Both the position numbers and the translations under genes were made by a program. The notes under the pieces were generated by a model. That model did not search any database and had not been told where the DNA came from. It worked only from the letters and a program-made list of their open reading frames with translations. Of a DNA stretch of 64,000 nucleotides, positions 24,297 to 35,629 are shown in pieces. How positions within the stretch are numbered: position 1 is the stretch's first letter; the number at the start of each line of letters is the position of its first letter. The stretch comes from Mimachlamys varia (lineage: Eukaryota; Mollusca; Bivalvia; Pectinida; Pectinidae): positions 744,001 through 808,000 of the forward strand of contig OX392532.1 of NCBI GenBank assembly GCA_947623455.1, written 5' to 3'.

Positions 24297-24535
24297 ACTG
24301 TAAACCGTATTTTCGCAGCGACTTATTTTCGAGTTTTCATATGAAACGACTCCTTCGCGGCAATTTAATTTCGCGATAAATACGGTCGTAAATCCTATGT
24401 AACGTACAGTACAGTACTACTACAGTTGGTATACCTCTGATTGAAACCATTTCACGGCGATTAATTTACGCGAATTTAATCACCGGCGAAATACACAAAA
24501 ACATAATCACACGCGAAAATAAGCTGATTAACAGT
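24297..24535. mobile_element. MITE-like element with ACTGT(A/T)AA termini
   Basis: The left end ACTGTAAACCGTATTTTCG and the right end CGAAAATAAGCTGATTAACAGT are imperfect inverted repeats. Internal TTCGCG/CGCGAA blocks (aatttcgcgataaatacgg, acgcgaaaataag) occur in both orientations. About 239 bp, non-coding. No certain target duplication. Confidence 0.5.
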
Positions 24536-24539
24536 TACA

Positions 24540-25050
24540 TAGGAGGCAATATATTACTTGATTTAAGTGCTTGAGTTAATGTGCAGAAAAGAACCCTGTG
24601 ATTATATTGATAACTAGCGAGACCACAATATGAAATAAAGGTTTCTGTCGTATTCGTTCATATACATGAACGGGCCAGTCCAACAAAACGTCTCACCAGC
24701 TGTCACCCAACCCTTATCAGCAATAATGATTGATTTCTTTTCAAATCTTAAAGGTGACTTTGTTGATGTTGACATTTTTATATACTTTTGAATTTTAAGC
24801 TTGCTTTGAATACGCATAGAAAAAATGAATGTATTAATCTGTCTTTTATTTGCATAATCGACTTGTTTAAAACTAATCTATTTGTTTGTCCCAGTAGTAG
24901 AATAATGCCCGAAACCTGCTATTCCTAATATACACACCTAAGAATATAAATTATCCCATTGATTTTTTTATTCATTAGAATTGCATATCCTAATTAGATA
25001 AAATATCGGTTACAAACGATGTATTTCATTATTTACTATGCGACATCACC
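24540..25050. other. Intronic sequence, nothing recognised
   Basis: No exon or shared repeat visible. Confidence 0.35.
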
Positions 25051-25064
25051 TCCCATTACGACAG

Positions 25065-25180
25065 GAAGTCCCTGTTACGGCTGGCCGAACGGAGCCACTT
25101 GCCAATACAATAAGTCTGAGACAACGCATTCATGTTCGTGTACATCTGGGTTCTATGTCGTCATCTTTCAACACATTAAG
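25065..25180 (+). pseudogene. Copy A EGF exon 8 (type beta), decayed duplicate of exon 6
   Basis: The open frame GSPCYGWPNGATCQYNKS, then SCSCTSGFYVVIFQH has lost two of six cysteines. It shares with exon 6 the unusual end ACACATTAAGGTAGATCAT and the following AGCCGTTAAAAT, so the two arose from one another after that end was changed. Confidence 0.7.
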
Positions 25181-25344
25181 GTAGATCATCAGCCGTTAAA
25201 ATGTTTGTTTATTTGTGATTTAAAAACGTAACATAATGTATTTATTTGAGGAGCCATACTATAGATACATCCTGAAGTTTTAATTGTCTTAATTCTTTTT
25301 CTGCAATCGATTAATTCTGATTAATGTCTACTTATGATATTATA

Positions 25345-25462
25345 GTTGATGCCTGACTAATATCTCTTTGCACAAACGGCACTGCCTGTAATGAATTGAC
25401 TCTGACTACAAGTAATCCTGTACCGACAGATACACCGGGATAACTTACACCAAATATAACAA
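25345..25462 (+). pseudogene. Relics of EGF exons 9 (alpha) and 10 (beta)
   Basis: 25345 follows ATATTATAG and reads VDA, a stop, then LCTNGTACNELT, a broken alpha exon. At 25440, after CGACAG, GATACACCGGGATAACTTAC resembles the beta exon middle. Both are too decayed to splice. Confidence 0.45.
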
Positions 25463-25794
25463 CAATCACTTTATTTAATATTTTTACGTCTGTCCGACAT
25501 ATTGTACAGTATACATACCTTTTTACGGTACGAGTTGTGATTATTTAAATAGATAATTACAAAAAATATAAGCAAGTTTCCACCACACTGAACAAATATT
25601 CGCACTTGTATATATATAACGTGTTAGTCATATACAGAAGTTAATTCTTATATGTAACCAGTAAATTACAAACTTCTGATATACAAATGTACATGTACCA
25701 CTTATTAATAATTTTACTACACCTTCGTATGACAAAACTTCAGGGATACGAAATAATTGTTCCTAACTCAAAATTTATTAGCTTAGATATACAC

Positions 25795-26740
25795 GGATAC
25801 CGCTGAAAAGTATCAGACCAGTGTTCCGGTAGAGTAGGCTTTTCCTGCTTTATCGTCGACATCCGCAACGTAAATCTAAGTCAAATCCAAGTCAATATCA
25901 CGTCCTCAAAGTCAGAAATTTCGTTGTATAAGAAACAAATGAGTAATGACTCAGTTCTCACTTTGATGTATTGATGTCTACATGGATATGATCAAAATTA
26001 ACATGGTAGGTGTCGCCTATGAAGAAGAGGACGTTTACTCTTCCGGAACACCTAGTCTTATTCTCTTGTACTTTTACGAAGGTCTTCATCTAAATATTTC
26101 CTTTATTCGTATTTTGCTCCTACAAGTAATTTAATCGATTTTGAGTTCGGTGGTGTTCTTGACGATTTGGTATTCCCTTATTTTTGTTTGTGTCTAAATA
26201 CAATAACAAATTGATGAAAAAAACCCTCATATTTTTATTCACTTTTTTGATTGGTTTAGTTTTCCGATGCAAATCGTCGTATACTGTATATGTTTTATTG
26301 AGCTTTTTATCAACCTGCATCTCTCATTTTGCAGTAAGTCTGTTCGTCAGCTGCTGACATATATCACAAAAATATTAATATTCAGAGCAAGCCTTAGAAG
26401 AATCAACTGGGACATGTAAACAACATAAGATGGGAAAACGATATGTTTCTTTCAAGAAAGGGAAAGTTCAACATCGCAAAATCGAGATCGTCACGTTTAT
26501 CGCATAGCTTAATAGTAAGCTAACCGTTTTGGTCATACATGTAGTTATATTAAAAATGGAGGTAAGACGCTGATGTCGAAAAGGGTGTTGTGTCTATGAT
26601 TAAAAGTTCAGTATGATTCAAAATGGAACCCCCATAGAAGAACGAAAATCAGTATGTAGAGCAATTTTGAAATCGTTTGCACCAATGCCTTATATATATT
26701 ATGGGTACAATGGATGCACTAACAAATATGTTTTAGACTT
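25795..26740 (-). mobile_element. RT-family relic, left arm of a large inverted pair
   Basis: 25795-25940 and 26260-26560 carry the tail and RT C-terminal blocks in minus orientation. An oppositely oriented tail piece (25940-26170) lies between them. 26550-26740 (gaacccccatagaagaacg, tcagtatgtagagcaattt) recurs in reverse complement at 28755-28930. Confidence 0.6.
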
Positions 26741-28754
26741 AAAAAACTGATTTAAGATAGTTACAATTAGTAAATCTAAGATATTGTTGACAATTTTTCT
26801 TTAGTGTTACCTTGGAAGAACCGCTAGTTTATTTTTTAAAATGTGCGGCTTGAAGTGAGCTTACAAGAAAAAAATGAAAAGTAGACCAGGCGTTATTAGT
26901 TTATTAGGTATTAGTTTTGTTTTGTAGAAGATTTTTTTTACACAAAAGATTGGTATATTTTACATAGTGCGTGTATGTACCTAAAGCGTCTTCAAATATC
27001 TTTAAATATCCGAGGCGTAACACTAACGACTTAATAATAAATAAATTACCTTTTGTTTCGGTGACCGTTAGTGTCCTTCGTTTGCATTTGTGTCAGTGTT
27101 ATGATTGCCTATACTTACAAGTGAATGGCTGATTGTGTAAACCTATCTAATAAGACGTTTCCTTCCTGTTAGCTGTATTTGTGTCAGTGTTATAATCGGC
27201 AATACTAACAGGTAAATGGCGGAATGTTTATATCCAATCCGAAGCAAGTAAACCGGCCATGATTAGTATGCCCATTCATTTCTGATTATTGGAGTGGCTG
27301 CTAACGATGAGTGAATGAGAACACATTTTGTTAGTGTAAAAAAAAAGGCTAAAGAGCATCATCGGTGACACCCGCTATGTAAATCTAGGGCAGTAAACCT
27401 AGGTCATATTTAAGTAAATATCACGTTGTCAGGGTAATAATTCCGGCATTATTCTCAATCACAAGAGTAACCATATAATGAGCATAAAACATCCGCCTTC
27501 GTATCATACATTTATAACATGCAAGTTTGAAAAAAGCGTTAATGGCATTAACTCATAACATAAAAATTTGCAAAAAAAGTTGGATTTAAAAAAAAATGGC
27601 AAAAACAAGACCTGATGTGCTTTCATCAGTCAGGCATTCCTAATCAACATAATTCATTGGTATACTTTTTCATTTTTACAACTATACGGTTTATTTAAAG
27701 ACTTTTTAAAACATTTAAATGATTTAAAAGGAAAAAAAAAAAAAACCAGGTGTGTGTTTAATTGTCAGCGTGCGTCGTTTTTGTTCTGTTATTATTTGTG
27801 GTATTTATTCACTAAATGGGTTACAAAAAGTGTTTCAGTGCTTCAAAACTAATATGACGAAGGCAAAGCCTTTAACGATCGTAGCTTTAGTAAATCTGAT
27901 GTTTACTGAAAATAATTCATGTACTGATTCAGAAAGAGATAACATTTCCATGATTTAAAGTCGGCTTCTCAGGCAACGACATAGATATATGCAACAGATT
28001 CAGCTGAAAGATTTTCAACATTCCGGAAATAACCTATGAAGGCCTAGTGTAACGTAATTGTGTGACGTATTTCCGGTTTCCCCACTGGGAGCAACAAGGG
28101 GAAACAACTTTGTTTAGGCACGCAGGTGTTACCATTCAAGAGCTTCGTTCGGGCGCTCTTATAAGTAATGTTTAATTACCCATACATTTTGTACCAAAAG
28201 AAAATTAAAATAAAAACAAAAAAATACAAAACACCCCCCAATACCACTTCCCGAATAAGTTAAGATTCAATAAATGTGTGTTTCAACTGTTCTACATTTG
28301 TATAATAAAATCGAATATACAATCAATTATAAAAATACTACAAGATAAATTACCCCATTAAAAATATATCAAGACCATATCAAGACACGTCAATGCTAAT
28401 AAACTGAATTCAATTTAATTAAAACTATGACAAATTCTTTATTATCGACGCCTTCACTCAAAAATAAATGTAACAGCATTTTGACAGCTTGCCATGGTCA
28501 TTTCAATGCTCACATAATCACGTCATAATCGTCATGCGCAGGGTGTCATTTATTGACGCTTAAATCGCACGTCTCCCTAGTTAGTATTTAAATAAGGTTT
28601 ATCAGGCAGATAGAAATATATTCCATTGTTGTATGAACATTTTCTTTTCATACGAATAAATGCATCACGTTTTGGTTGTAAAGAAAAAGTGCTAATGCAA
28701 ATAGCTGCCGTTGAGCTATGAAGTACAGTTGTAAATGTCCGTTTGTAAAGTCTA
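26741..28754. other. Spacer of the inverted pair; one RT-tail fragment inside
   Basis: 27340-27530 is a decayed minus-oriented tail piece (gacacccgctatgtaaatct, tctcaatcacaagagtaacc). Otherwise nothing is recognised. 27752-27958 is an open frame without a known motif. Confidence 0.4.
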
Positions 28755-29395
28755 AAACATATGTGTTTGTGCATCCATTGTACATATAATATATAAAGCA
28801 TTGATGCAAACGATTTTCAAAATTGCTCTACACTACATACTGATTTTCGTTCTTCTATGGGGGTTCCATTTTGAATCATCCTGAACTTATAATCATAAAC
28901 ACAACACCCTCTTCGACTTCAACGTCTTACCTCCGACTTTGTCATGCAAACTATGACCAACACCATCAGCTTACTATCAAGCTATGCGATAAACGTGATG
29001 ATTTCGATTTTGCGATCGTGAACTTTCCTTTTCTTGACAGTTACATTTGTGCTCCCTATCCCATGCCGTTGACATGTCACAGATAATTCGTTATTCTAAG
29101 GCTTGCTCTGAATTTCAATATTTTTGTGATATGTATAGATCCTACTGCACAGTGATTCGAGATGTATTGGTTGATAAAAACTATGAGCAAAGTTTATGGT
29201 AGCCATCTTTGTTTCATTGAGAAATAGTCTACATCCTTGTATGATATGATGATTGACGTTTTTGAATATGCTCGTTACAGGTAGTTTGCCTGCTTGTTGT
29301 GATTGACTGAAAGTTCTTATTTTGAGGACGTGCCATTTACTTAGATCTTACCTGGATTTATATGATAGGTGTCGTCGATGACACAGAATTATTTT
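28755..29395 (+). pseudogene. RT-family relic, right arm of the large inverted pair
   Basis: 28871-29086 reads LTIKLCDKRDDFDFAIVNFP, then FLDSYICAP, the RT C-terminal region before the YISQLIRY-type motif. The motif itself is broken. The 3' tail follows to 29395. The first 170 bases are the reverse complement of 26550-26740. Confidence 0.65.
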
Positions 29396-29529
29396 ATTTA
29401 ATCATGATGTTTTAACAATGTTTATTCAGGTTTTAATTCCACGTTGATAATGGGAATCGCCTGTTCTGATGTGCTGCAGACTATTGCTGTTTTCATTATA
29501 TGTATGTAGAAGACTGCCAAAATATGTTG

Positions 29530-29820
29530 ATCAATGCCAAGCATTTGACGATCATAAACGATATTTTCTTTAAGAAATAATTATATGTTTTAAACTACCG
29601 GGTTTGTAAACGAAAAGTTTGCCTTTGGGAAAACCAAGATGGTAAAACAAGGCCTAATTACAACCAAAAACACACAGGTATTTAAATGACAAACAGTGTG
29701 GGTAAAAGTCATTGCATGCACGTCTATCGTATGAAGTATAACCTAAAGCATAGACTTGGTTGTGTTGGTTTGTTACGGCAGGTAGCGGAATAAGGTAAGA
29801 CTGTACAGTTAACGTATAAT
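29530..29820 (+). promoter_or_regulatory. Upstream region and possible 5'UTR exon of copy B
   Basis: Matches the upstream region of copy C (43500-43830) through several blocks: atgttttaaact(a/t)ccgggt, tggtaaaac, atttaaatgacaaacag. It contains GAATAAG|GTAAGACTG (donor at about 29797) as a single copy; the equivalent of this site is a 49-bp array upstream of copy C. Because the ATG exon at 31245 has its own acceptor, this donor may close a non-coding first exon. The transcription start is not located. Confidence 0.45.
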
Positions 29821-29999
29821 CTGGGACTGGGTTGTACATGTGCAGTAATAGTTTAGTACAGGTACAAATAAATATGCTTGTTGTAAGAATGCTGCCTCAT
29901 TGGTCACATTGAAAACAGGCCATATACCCAAATGTGATGTAGTTTTACATGGATGGTGATCGCCGATAAAAAATGTGTTATATTTTTGTCTTATATTTT

Positions 30000-30115
30000 T
30001 CCTAGGGTCTCCGTTTAAATCTTTCCTTTGTTTATGTTTTGCTCCTTTCATAATCGATCTTGAGTTCGGATAATAGTTTTGTTGACGCTTCGGTATTCTC
30101 TGTTTTTTAACGAGG
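30000..30115 (+). mobile_element. 3'-end fragment of the dispersed RT family
   Basis: Reads GGGTCTCCGTTTAAATCTTT, then CTTGAGTTCGGATAATAG and GACGCTTCGGTATTCTCT, the terminal block in plus orientation. Confidence 0.65.
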
Positions 30116-30260
30116 ATCAATACATGTTCATTGAACAATGCATTTGCATTGAACGATGTAATTATAACATCATTAACTTAACAGATGACGTAACAAATGT
30201 ATTTGCTGTACTTTTCAAAATTAGTAATAAATACAATATGCCAGAAAAATGAAATGCGCT

Positions 30261-30304
30261 ACATCATACAGCTGTTTCGTCCCTGTAAGATTCTTCAGTG
30301 ATGC
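30261..30304 (-). ncRNA. Hammerhead-ribozyme-like motif
   Basis: The minus strand reads AGCATCA, CTGAAGA, AUCUUACAGGGAC, GAA, ACAGCUGU, A, UGAUGU. Stem I is GCAUCA with UGAUGU. Stem III is the self-complementary ACAGCUGU with no loop, as in short-stem-III hammerheads of retroelements. The core CUGAAGA and GAAA are intact; stem II keeps three of four pairs. Cleavage would fall after the A that follows ACAGCUGU. Confidence 0.6.
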
Positions 30305-30309
30305 TAGGA

Positions 30310-31240
30310 CCAAATATTATAGAATCAGAAGGGTCAGGCGCGTAAAATCTCTTTAATTTATGAATTTCCAAGCAGAGATAACTAGTACTCTGCACATTCA
30401 AATCGTGTACAACCACAACTATACAATGTAATATACTGTTTGGAACAGGAGAACAACAACCCGTAGTAAACAATTCACGTGTGGTTATTTAAGTTAATGG
30501 TCTTCAGAATTGACAACATTCTCGAGTGAAACTTTATGAAAAGCATTATAGTAAATTCAACACACACAATGGCTGTTATATGTCTGAACAATGTAAATAT
30601 TGTTATGTATATAGTTAAACGAGTAATTACAAAACAACACGTTCTTTTTATGTTAAAAATATGTCTTGTGTGTGTAACGTCATCTAACATTATTATACAT
30701 GTAGCATATGTATATCCTATATACGACTCCACCAGGATGGTTCCTTATTTAACAAAAGCTGGTGTATTGTCAATTACTAATAGCACATCCCCCTAACGGG
30801 ATTCTAGGGTATATGGCTATAGTCTCATTCACTACCAGTCACTGGTACTTTATACTTGGGTTATTGGTTTACCTTTGTGGGATGGTTTGTCATGCATCAA
30901 ATGTAATTTACTCTGTCCTACATTTTGACCATTGATCTACACCAAAGTAGAATAATTGTACAGACCCTATATCATAACTAACAGGTCTGTAAAACTGAAT
31001 ACTTGCGGTATAGGTTCCGCTTGGAACGGCGGTGTGTCATGTATCAAAAGTATGAGATTCTATTAACTTACATTTCAACCTTTGACCTACACCAAAGAAA
31101 CAGGTAGTCCGGATGCTATCTCAAAAACTGTAAGCTAATGATAGTTTATGCTTGGGGTATGGATTGACATTGAGGAAGCGGTCACACTCGATGAAGAACT
31201 TTAATTCGCTAGATATTCATTACGCATTTTTTTCTTCTTT
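30310..31240. other. Between the ribozyme-like repeat and copy B; nothing recognised
   Basis: The reverse complement of 30310-30345 still belongs to the ribozyme repeat family. Beyond that no exon or shared repeat is seen. Two overlapping open frames at 30475-30796 have no motif. Confidence 0.35.
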
Positions 31241-31244
31241 TAAG

Positions 31245-31314
31245 TGTCCCTTCAAAATGCCAACGACGACAGAAGTGATTAGCCTGGTCTATGCAGTTGT
31301 ATGTTTACTACCGG
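31245..31314 (+). CDS. Copy B signal-peptide exon (start ATG 31257)
   Basis: The acceptor tttcttcttttaag precedes 31245. The ATG at 31257 gives MPTTTEVISLVYAVVCLLP with a hydrophobic core, consistent with a signal peptide. The donor CCGG|GTAAGT ends the exon in phase 1. The last 30 or so bases and the donor are repeated downstream as a 46-bp minisatellite. Confidence 0.82.
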
Positions 31315-32874
31315 GTAAGTACAGATATCCCGGTCTATACAGTTGTTTGTTTACTACCGGGTAAGTACAGATATCCCGGTCTATACAGTTGTATGTTTAC
31401 TACCGGGTAAGTACAGATATCCCGGTCTATACAGTTGTATGTTTACTACCGGGTAAGTACAAAGATCCCGGTCTATACAGTTGTATGTTTACTACCGGGT
31501 AAGTACAGATATCCCGGTCTATACAGTTGTATGTTTACTACCGGGTAAGTACAAAGATCCCGGTCTATACAGTTGTATGTTTACTACCGGGTAAGTACAA
31601 AGATCCCGGTCTATACAGTTGTATGTTTACTACCGGGTAAGTACAGATATCCCGGTCTATACAGTTGTATGTTTACTACCGGGTAAGTACAGATATCCCG
31701 GTCTATAAAGCTGTATTTTTACTACCGGGTAAGTACAAAGATCCCGGTCTATACAGTTGTATGTTTACTACCGGGTAAGTACAGATATCCCGGTATATAC
31801 AGTTGTCTGTTTACTACCGGGTAAGTACAGATATCACGATCTATACAGTTGTCTGTTTACTACCAGGTTAGTACAGATATCCCGATCTATACAGTTGTCT
31901 GTTTACTACCGGGTAATTACAGATATCCCGGTCTATACAGTTGTATGTTTACTACCGGGTAAGTACAAAGATCCCGGTCTATACAGTTGTATGTTTACTA
32001 CCGGGTAAGTACAGATATCCTGGTCTATAGAGTTGTATGTTTACTACCGGGTAAGTACAGATATCCCGGTCTATACCGTTGTATATTTACTACCGGGTAA
32101 GTACGGACATCCCGGTCTCTACACTTGTATGTTTACTACCGGGTAAGTACAGATATCACGATCTATACAGTTGTCTGTTTAGTACCGGGTAAGTAAAGAT
32201 ATCCCGGTCTATACAGTTGTATGTTTACTACCGGGTAAGTAGAGATATCCCGGTCTATATAGTGGTATGTTTACTACCGGGTAAGTACAGATATCCCGGT
32301 CTATACAGTTGTATGTTTACTACCGGGTAAGTACAGATATCCTGGTCTATACAGTTGTATGTTTACTACCGGGTAAGTACAGATATCGCGGTCTATACCG
32401 TTGTATATTTACTACCGGGTAAGTACAGATATCCCGGCCTATACAGTTGTATGTTTACCGGGTAAGTATAGATATCCCGGTCTATACAGTTGTATGTTTA
32501 CTACCGGGTAAGTACAGATATCCCGGTCTATACAGTTGTTTGTTTACTACCGGGTAAGTACAGATATACCAGGTATATACAGTTGTATGTTTACTACCGG
32601 GTAAGTAGAGATATCCCGGTCTATACAGTTGTTTGTTTACTACCGGGTAAGTACAGATATCCTGGTCTATACAGTTGTATGTTTACTACCGGGTAAGTAC
32701 AAATATCCCGGTCTATACAGTTGTATGTTTACTACCGGGTAAGTACAGATATCCCGGTCTATACAGTTGTATGTTTACTACCGGGTAAGTACAAATATCC
32801 CGGTCTATACAGTTGTATGTTTACTACCGGGTAAGTACAGATATCCCGGTCTATACAGTTGTATGTTTACTACG
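31283..32874 (+). repeat. 46-bp minisatellite seeded on the signal-exon donor (about 35 units)
   Basis: The unit joins CCCGGTCTATACAGTTGTAT, GTTTACTACCGG and GTAAGTACAGATAT. The first two pieces are the end of the copy B signal exon and the third begins with its donor, so the array starts inside the exon. Units differ by a few substitutions (ACAAAGATC versus ACAGATATC, for example). The array ends at TACTACGTTC. The same unit forms a larger array in copy C. Confidence 0.93.
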
Positions 32875-33690
32875 TTCAAATGTTTACATAATAACACGTT
32901 GTCACAGATAATGATCATAACACAGAGGTCATCTAAGATTTAATATCACCTCGTGCCGAATAACTGATATCAAGACGTAGCTAATATTGTTTCTGTGTCA
33001 AGCCCCTTTCAAATCAATTCACTGTTTGATTGATAAACGCCATATCTGACACATTTATTCAGCTTTTTATTTTTCTTTAGTGATCATAAATAAGGACTAC
33101 TGTAAATTTACTACAGCTCTATTAAATTAGTGTTTACCTTCCCTGATGATTGTCTTAACAATAAATTTACTTAACAAAAAGATTGGTAACTGCTTTTTAA
33201 TATTTTAGCTAATTGACACTGACACACGGTGTCACAATTGACCTAAAAACTGTCCGTGCTAGTGATGTCAAATGATGTCTCCTTGAAATGCAAGGATGCA
33301 GAGCACATGCATGTGTCGACGCGTGTTTGTTTGGTACTGAAATTGCATTAATCGTTATTTATAAATAATTTCTATCATTACCATGGCAAGCTAGTTAGAC
33401 TTGTACAACTTAAAGTAAACAACAAACACCAAACTTGAATCGAATATGGCCGTGTTATTATAACGACGTAAGTATATAAATGTAAAGATACGACTTTCAA
33501 AAATGATATATATCTAAAACATTTTAGATAATCGGTCAAAACAAAGTTGTACATCTGTAAAACGTTTTAGATAAAGAGTAAAGTCTAAGATGGGGTTTCG
33601 AAAAACGACACAGAGATAACTTACATTGTACTTATTGGTGAATACAACTTAAGTAGAGGTAATTGTTATATATACATTTACTTGTATATC
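32875..33690. other. Rest of copy B intron 1
   Basis: Collinear with copy C at 52590-53250 (ctacgttc, gatttaat, cgtgcc, ctgtttgattgat against cgtttgattgat). It contains one GATATCAAGACGTAGCT at about 32967-32983, the motif that forms a 17-bp array in copy C. No coding. Confidence 0.6.
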
Positions 33691-33694
33691 ACAG

Positions 33695-33855
33695 AATCCG
33701 CCACTCACGCTGGACATGACAAAGCCACTCACCCTTTTCTTTCAAGGTATATGGCCATGTCCTTCATTCCGAAATCTCACGGGATACATCACAGGAGTGC
33801 AGAGTACTGCAAGAATGACGAGACGTACTGCGAGGCAAACAAACTGGAGTGTATG
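33695..33855 (+). CDS. Copy B N-terminal exon
   Basis: 161 bp, phase 1 to 0, acceptor tatatcacag, donor ATG|GTGAGC. It encodes ESATHAGHDKATHPFLSRYM, then IPKSHGIHHRSAEYCKND and ETYCEANKLECM. Three cysteines. No known domain recognised. Strongly similar to the exon at 55136-55296. Confidence 0.88.
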
Positions 33856-34044
33856 GTGAGCAGCTATTCCAAATATGAAGAGCTGACATGCGTTATATGT
33901 TTAACAGTTGTTCGTTGAAAAGAGAACTGTCAGTCTGTGTATGGTGAAAAGATGTTTTTATTTTTTTTAATTTAAAAAGAAAGAATAGAAAAAAAGTACA
34001 AAAGGAGAGCGTCTTGTTTTTCATTTTTCATTCTTCTTATCATA

Positions 34045-34335
34045 CAAGACAAAAAAAATAGTTCTCAATGAAACCAAGACGACGACCATAAAACTTGCTA
34101 ATAGTCTTCATCAACCTGTATCTCTCCAATCCCTGTGTTTTAAGTTAACTTTGTCAGCACGCTTCAATTATCACGAACACAACTATATTTAAAGCAAGCC
34201 CTGCAAAAACGAATTAAACTGCGACACGTAAACGCCATTGGTTGGAGTAGAAGCGATGTTGCTATTAAGAAATATCGGAAACTTTAAAGCGTCTCGTTTA
34301 TGATATATAGTCAATATAATACTGGGTATGATGAC
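34045..34335 (-). mobile_element. RT-family C-terminal fragment
   Basis: Contains tctcaatgaaaccaagacga, tcatcaacctgtatctctcc and aaactgcgacacgtaaacgc in the family order, strongly diverged. Confidence 0.6.
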
Positions 34336-34386
34336 TATGCATTTTTGTATGCTTAGCTTTCATTCTTGTTTTCTACGAAAATAAAT

Positions 34387-35625
34387 TACAGAATACCGAA
34401 GCGTTAACAATAACATAATCCGAACTCCAAATCGATTAAACCAGGGACGACATATCAACAAAGGAAAGATTAACATGGGACCCTTGTAAAGCACAAGAGA
34501 ATAAGACCAGGTGTTCCGGAAGAGTAAGCGTCTTCTGCTTCATCGAATACACCCGCCATGTAAATCTTTGTCACATCCAAATAAACATCAAGTTCTCAAA
34601 ATGAGAACCGAGTATCATTGTCAATCACAACAAGTAAACACACTAATGAGCATACTCAAAAACGTCCATCTTCATATCACTTAAAGATACAGAATATTTC
34701 TCAATGAGACAAAGATGGCGACCATAAAACTTGCCCATAGTACTGATCAACCTGCATCTCTCGAATCCTTGTGTTGTTAGTTTGTTTGTCAGCAGTCGAC
34801 ATCGATCATGAAAATCGCGATATTTAGACCAAGCCCTGGAATACCGAATCAACTGCGACATGTAAACACCATAGGTTGGAGAAGCAGGGATGTTACTATC
34901 AAGAAATGGAATGTTAACGATCGGAAAATTTGAAATCATTACGTTTATCGTATAGCTTAGTAGTAAGCTGTCCATGTTGGTCGTAGTTTAAAGGCCCAAT
35001 ATACGCAACTTCAGGAAATTTTTCGTCAATCTGAAAAATTCTGAAAAAAAATCCAGTTGATAACCATGCAAAAATAAGCCTAACACGAAGTAAACCTGAG
35101 CGGTAACTAACAAGAAACTCCTGACAGGAAAATCCAAAGAATTGAAAATAGTTCAGGTGGGGCCCACTTCAATAACAAACCGCAGGTAGACGACAGTCAA
35201 AATGGTCGCGTGTTTACAAATACCGAGTTTCAACTGCTGCCGTACCGGTTACCGCGTAAGAAGTCATCTTGGATATTGCTGATATCAGTTAATCTTAACT
35301 AAATCTATAAAAATGATAAGTTATTAGGCTTGATTTTCGCATCAAGTTTTGCCGAAAGTTACGTATATTGGGCCTTTAAGTAGAAATCGAGGTAAGCAGC
35401 TGATGTAGAAGAGTCTGTTGTGTCCTTTATTTCAAGTTCAGAAGGGTACATACGATCGACGTGGTCAGCAAACTTCTTGCTGTTTATAGACAACACATCG
35501 TCGATATATCTGAAAGTGAAATTAAAAGATTTGCAAGGTTTTTGTCACCTGTCCTGATTAGCTCCTCCACAAATTCAGCCTCGTATGAAAACAAAAACAA
35601 GTCAGCTAAGAGTTAAAGTTTAAGT
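34387..35625 (-). pseudogene. Longest RT-family relic: palm to 3' tail, split by a MITE
   Basis: On the minus strand 34643-34975 encodes FPIVNIPFLDSNIPASPTYG, VYMSQLIRYSRAWSKYRDF, then LLTNKLTTQGFERC and KFYGRH, the C-terminal RT region. 35383-35625 continues upstream with the palm region shared with 4700-5170. 34387-34640 is the conserved tail starting at AGAATACCGAAGCGTT. The copy is interrupted by the element at 34992-35375 and has stops. Confidence 0.75.
34992..35375. mobile_element. 384-bp MITE flanked by TTAA, inserted in the RT relic
   Basis: The termini AGGCCCAATATACG(c/t)AACTT are inverted repeats, with TTAA on both sides (34988-34991 and 35376-35379). A TTAA duplication is the hallmark of piggyBac-type insertion. 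No coding. RT-relic sequence resumes on both sides, so insertion followed the RT element's arrival. Confidence 0.75.
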
Positions 35626-35629
35626 TTAT

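Larger units (their letters stand above)
15245..25462 (+). pseudogene. Copy A: secreted multi-EGF gene, probably decayed (whole gene span)
   Basis: Ten-plus exons on the plus strand have consistent phases: signal exon ends phase 1, N-terminal exon runs 1 to 0, five-cysteine exon runs 0 to 1, and the intact EGF exons are all 1-1. An extracellular or secreted product is expected. The N-terminal exon contains an in-frame TGA at 15692, exactly where copies B and C have the TGC of a conserved cysteine. The EGF exons alternate between two types and become broken after the fifth. No vWA exon was seen before copy B begins at 31.2 kb. It could be a pseudogene, or its 5' half could splice into the vWA exons at 36.7-38.9 kb. 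Confidence 0.6.

Noticed and set aside
31757..32696. Plus-strand open frames (VYTVVCLLPGKYRYPG repeats)
   Set aside because: They read through the 46-bp array; only the first exon unit has gene context. GGTAAGT supplies TAA in one frame.
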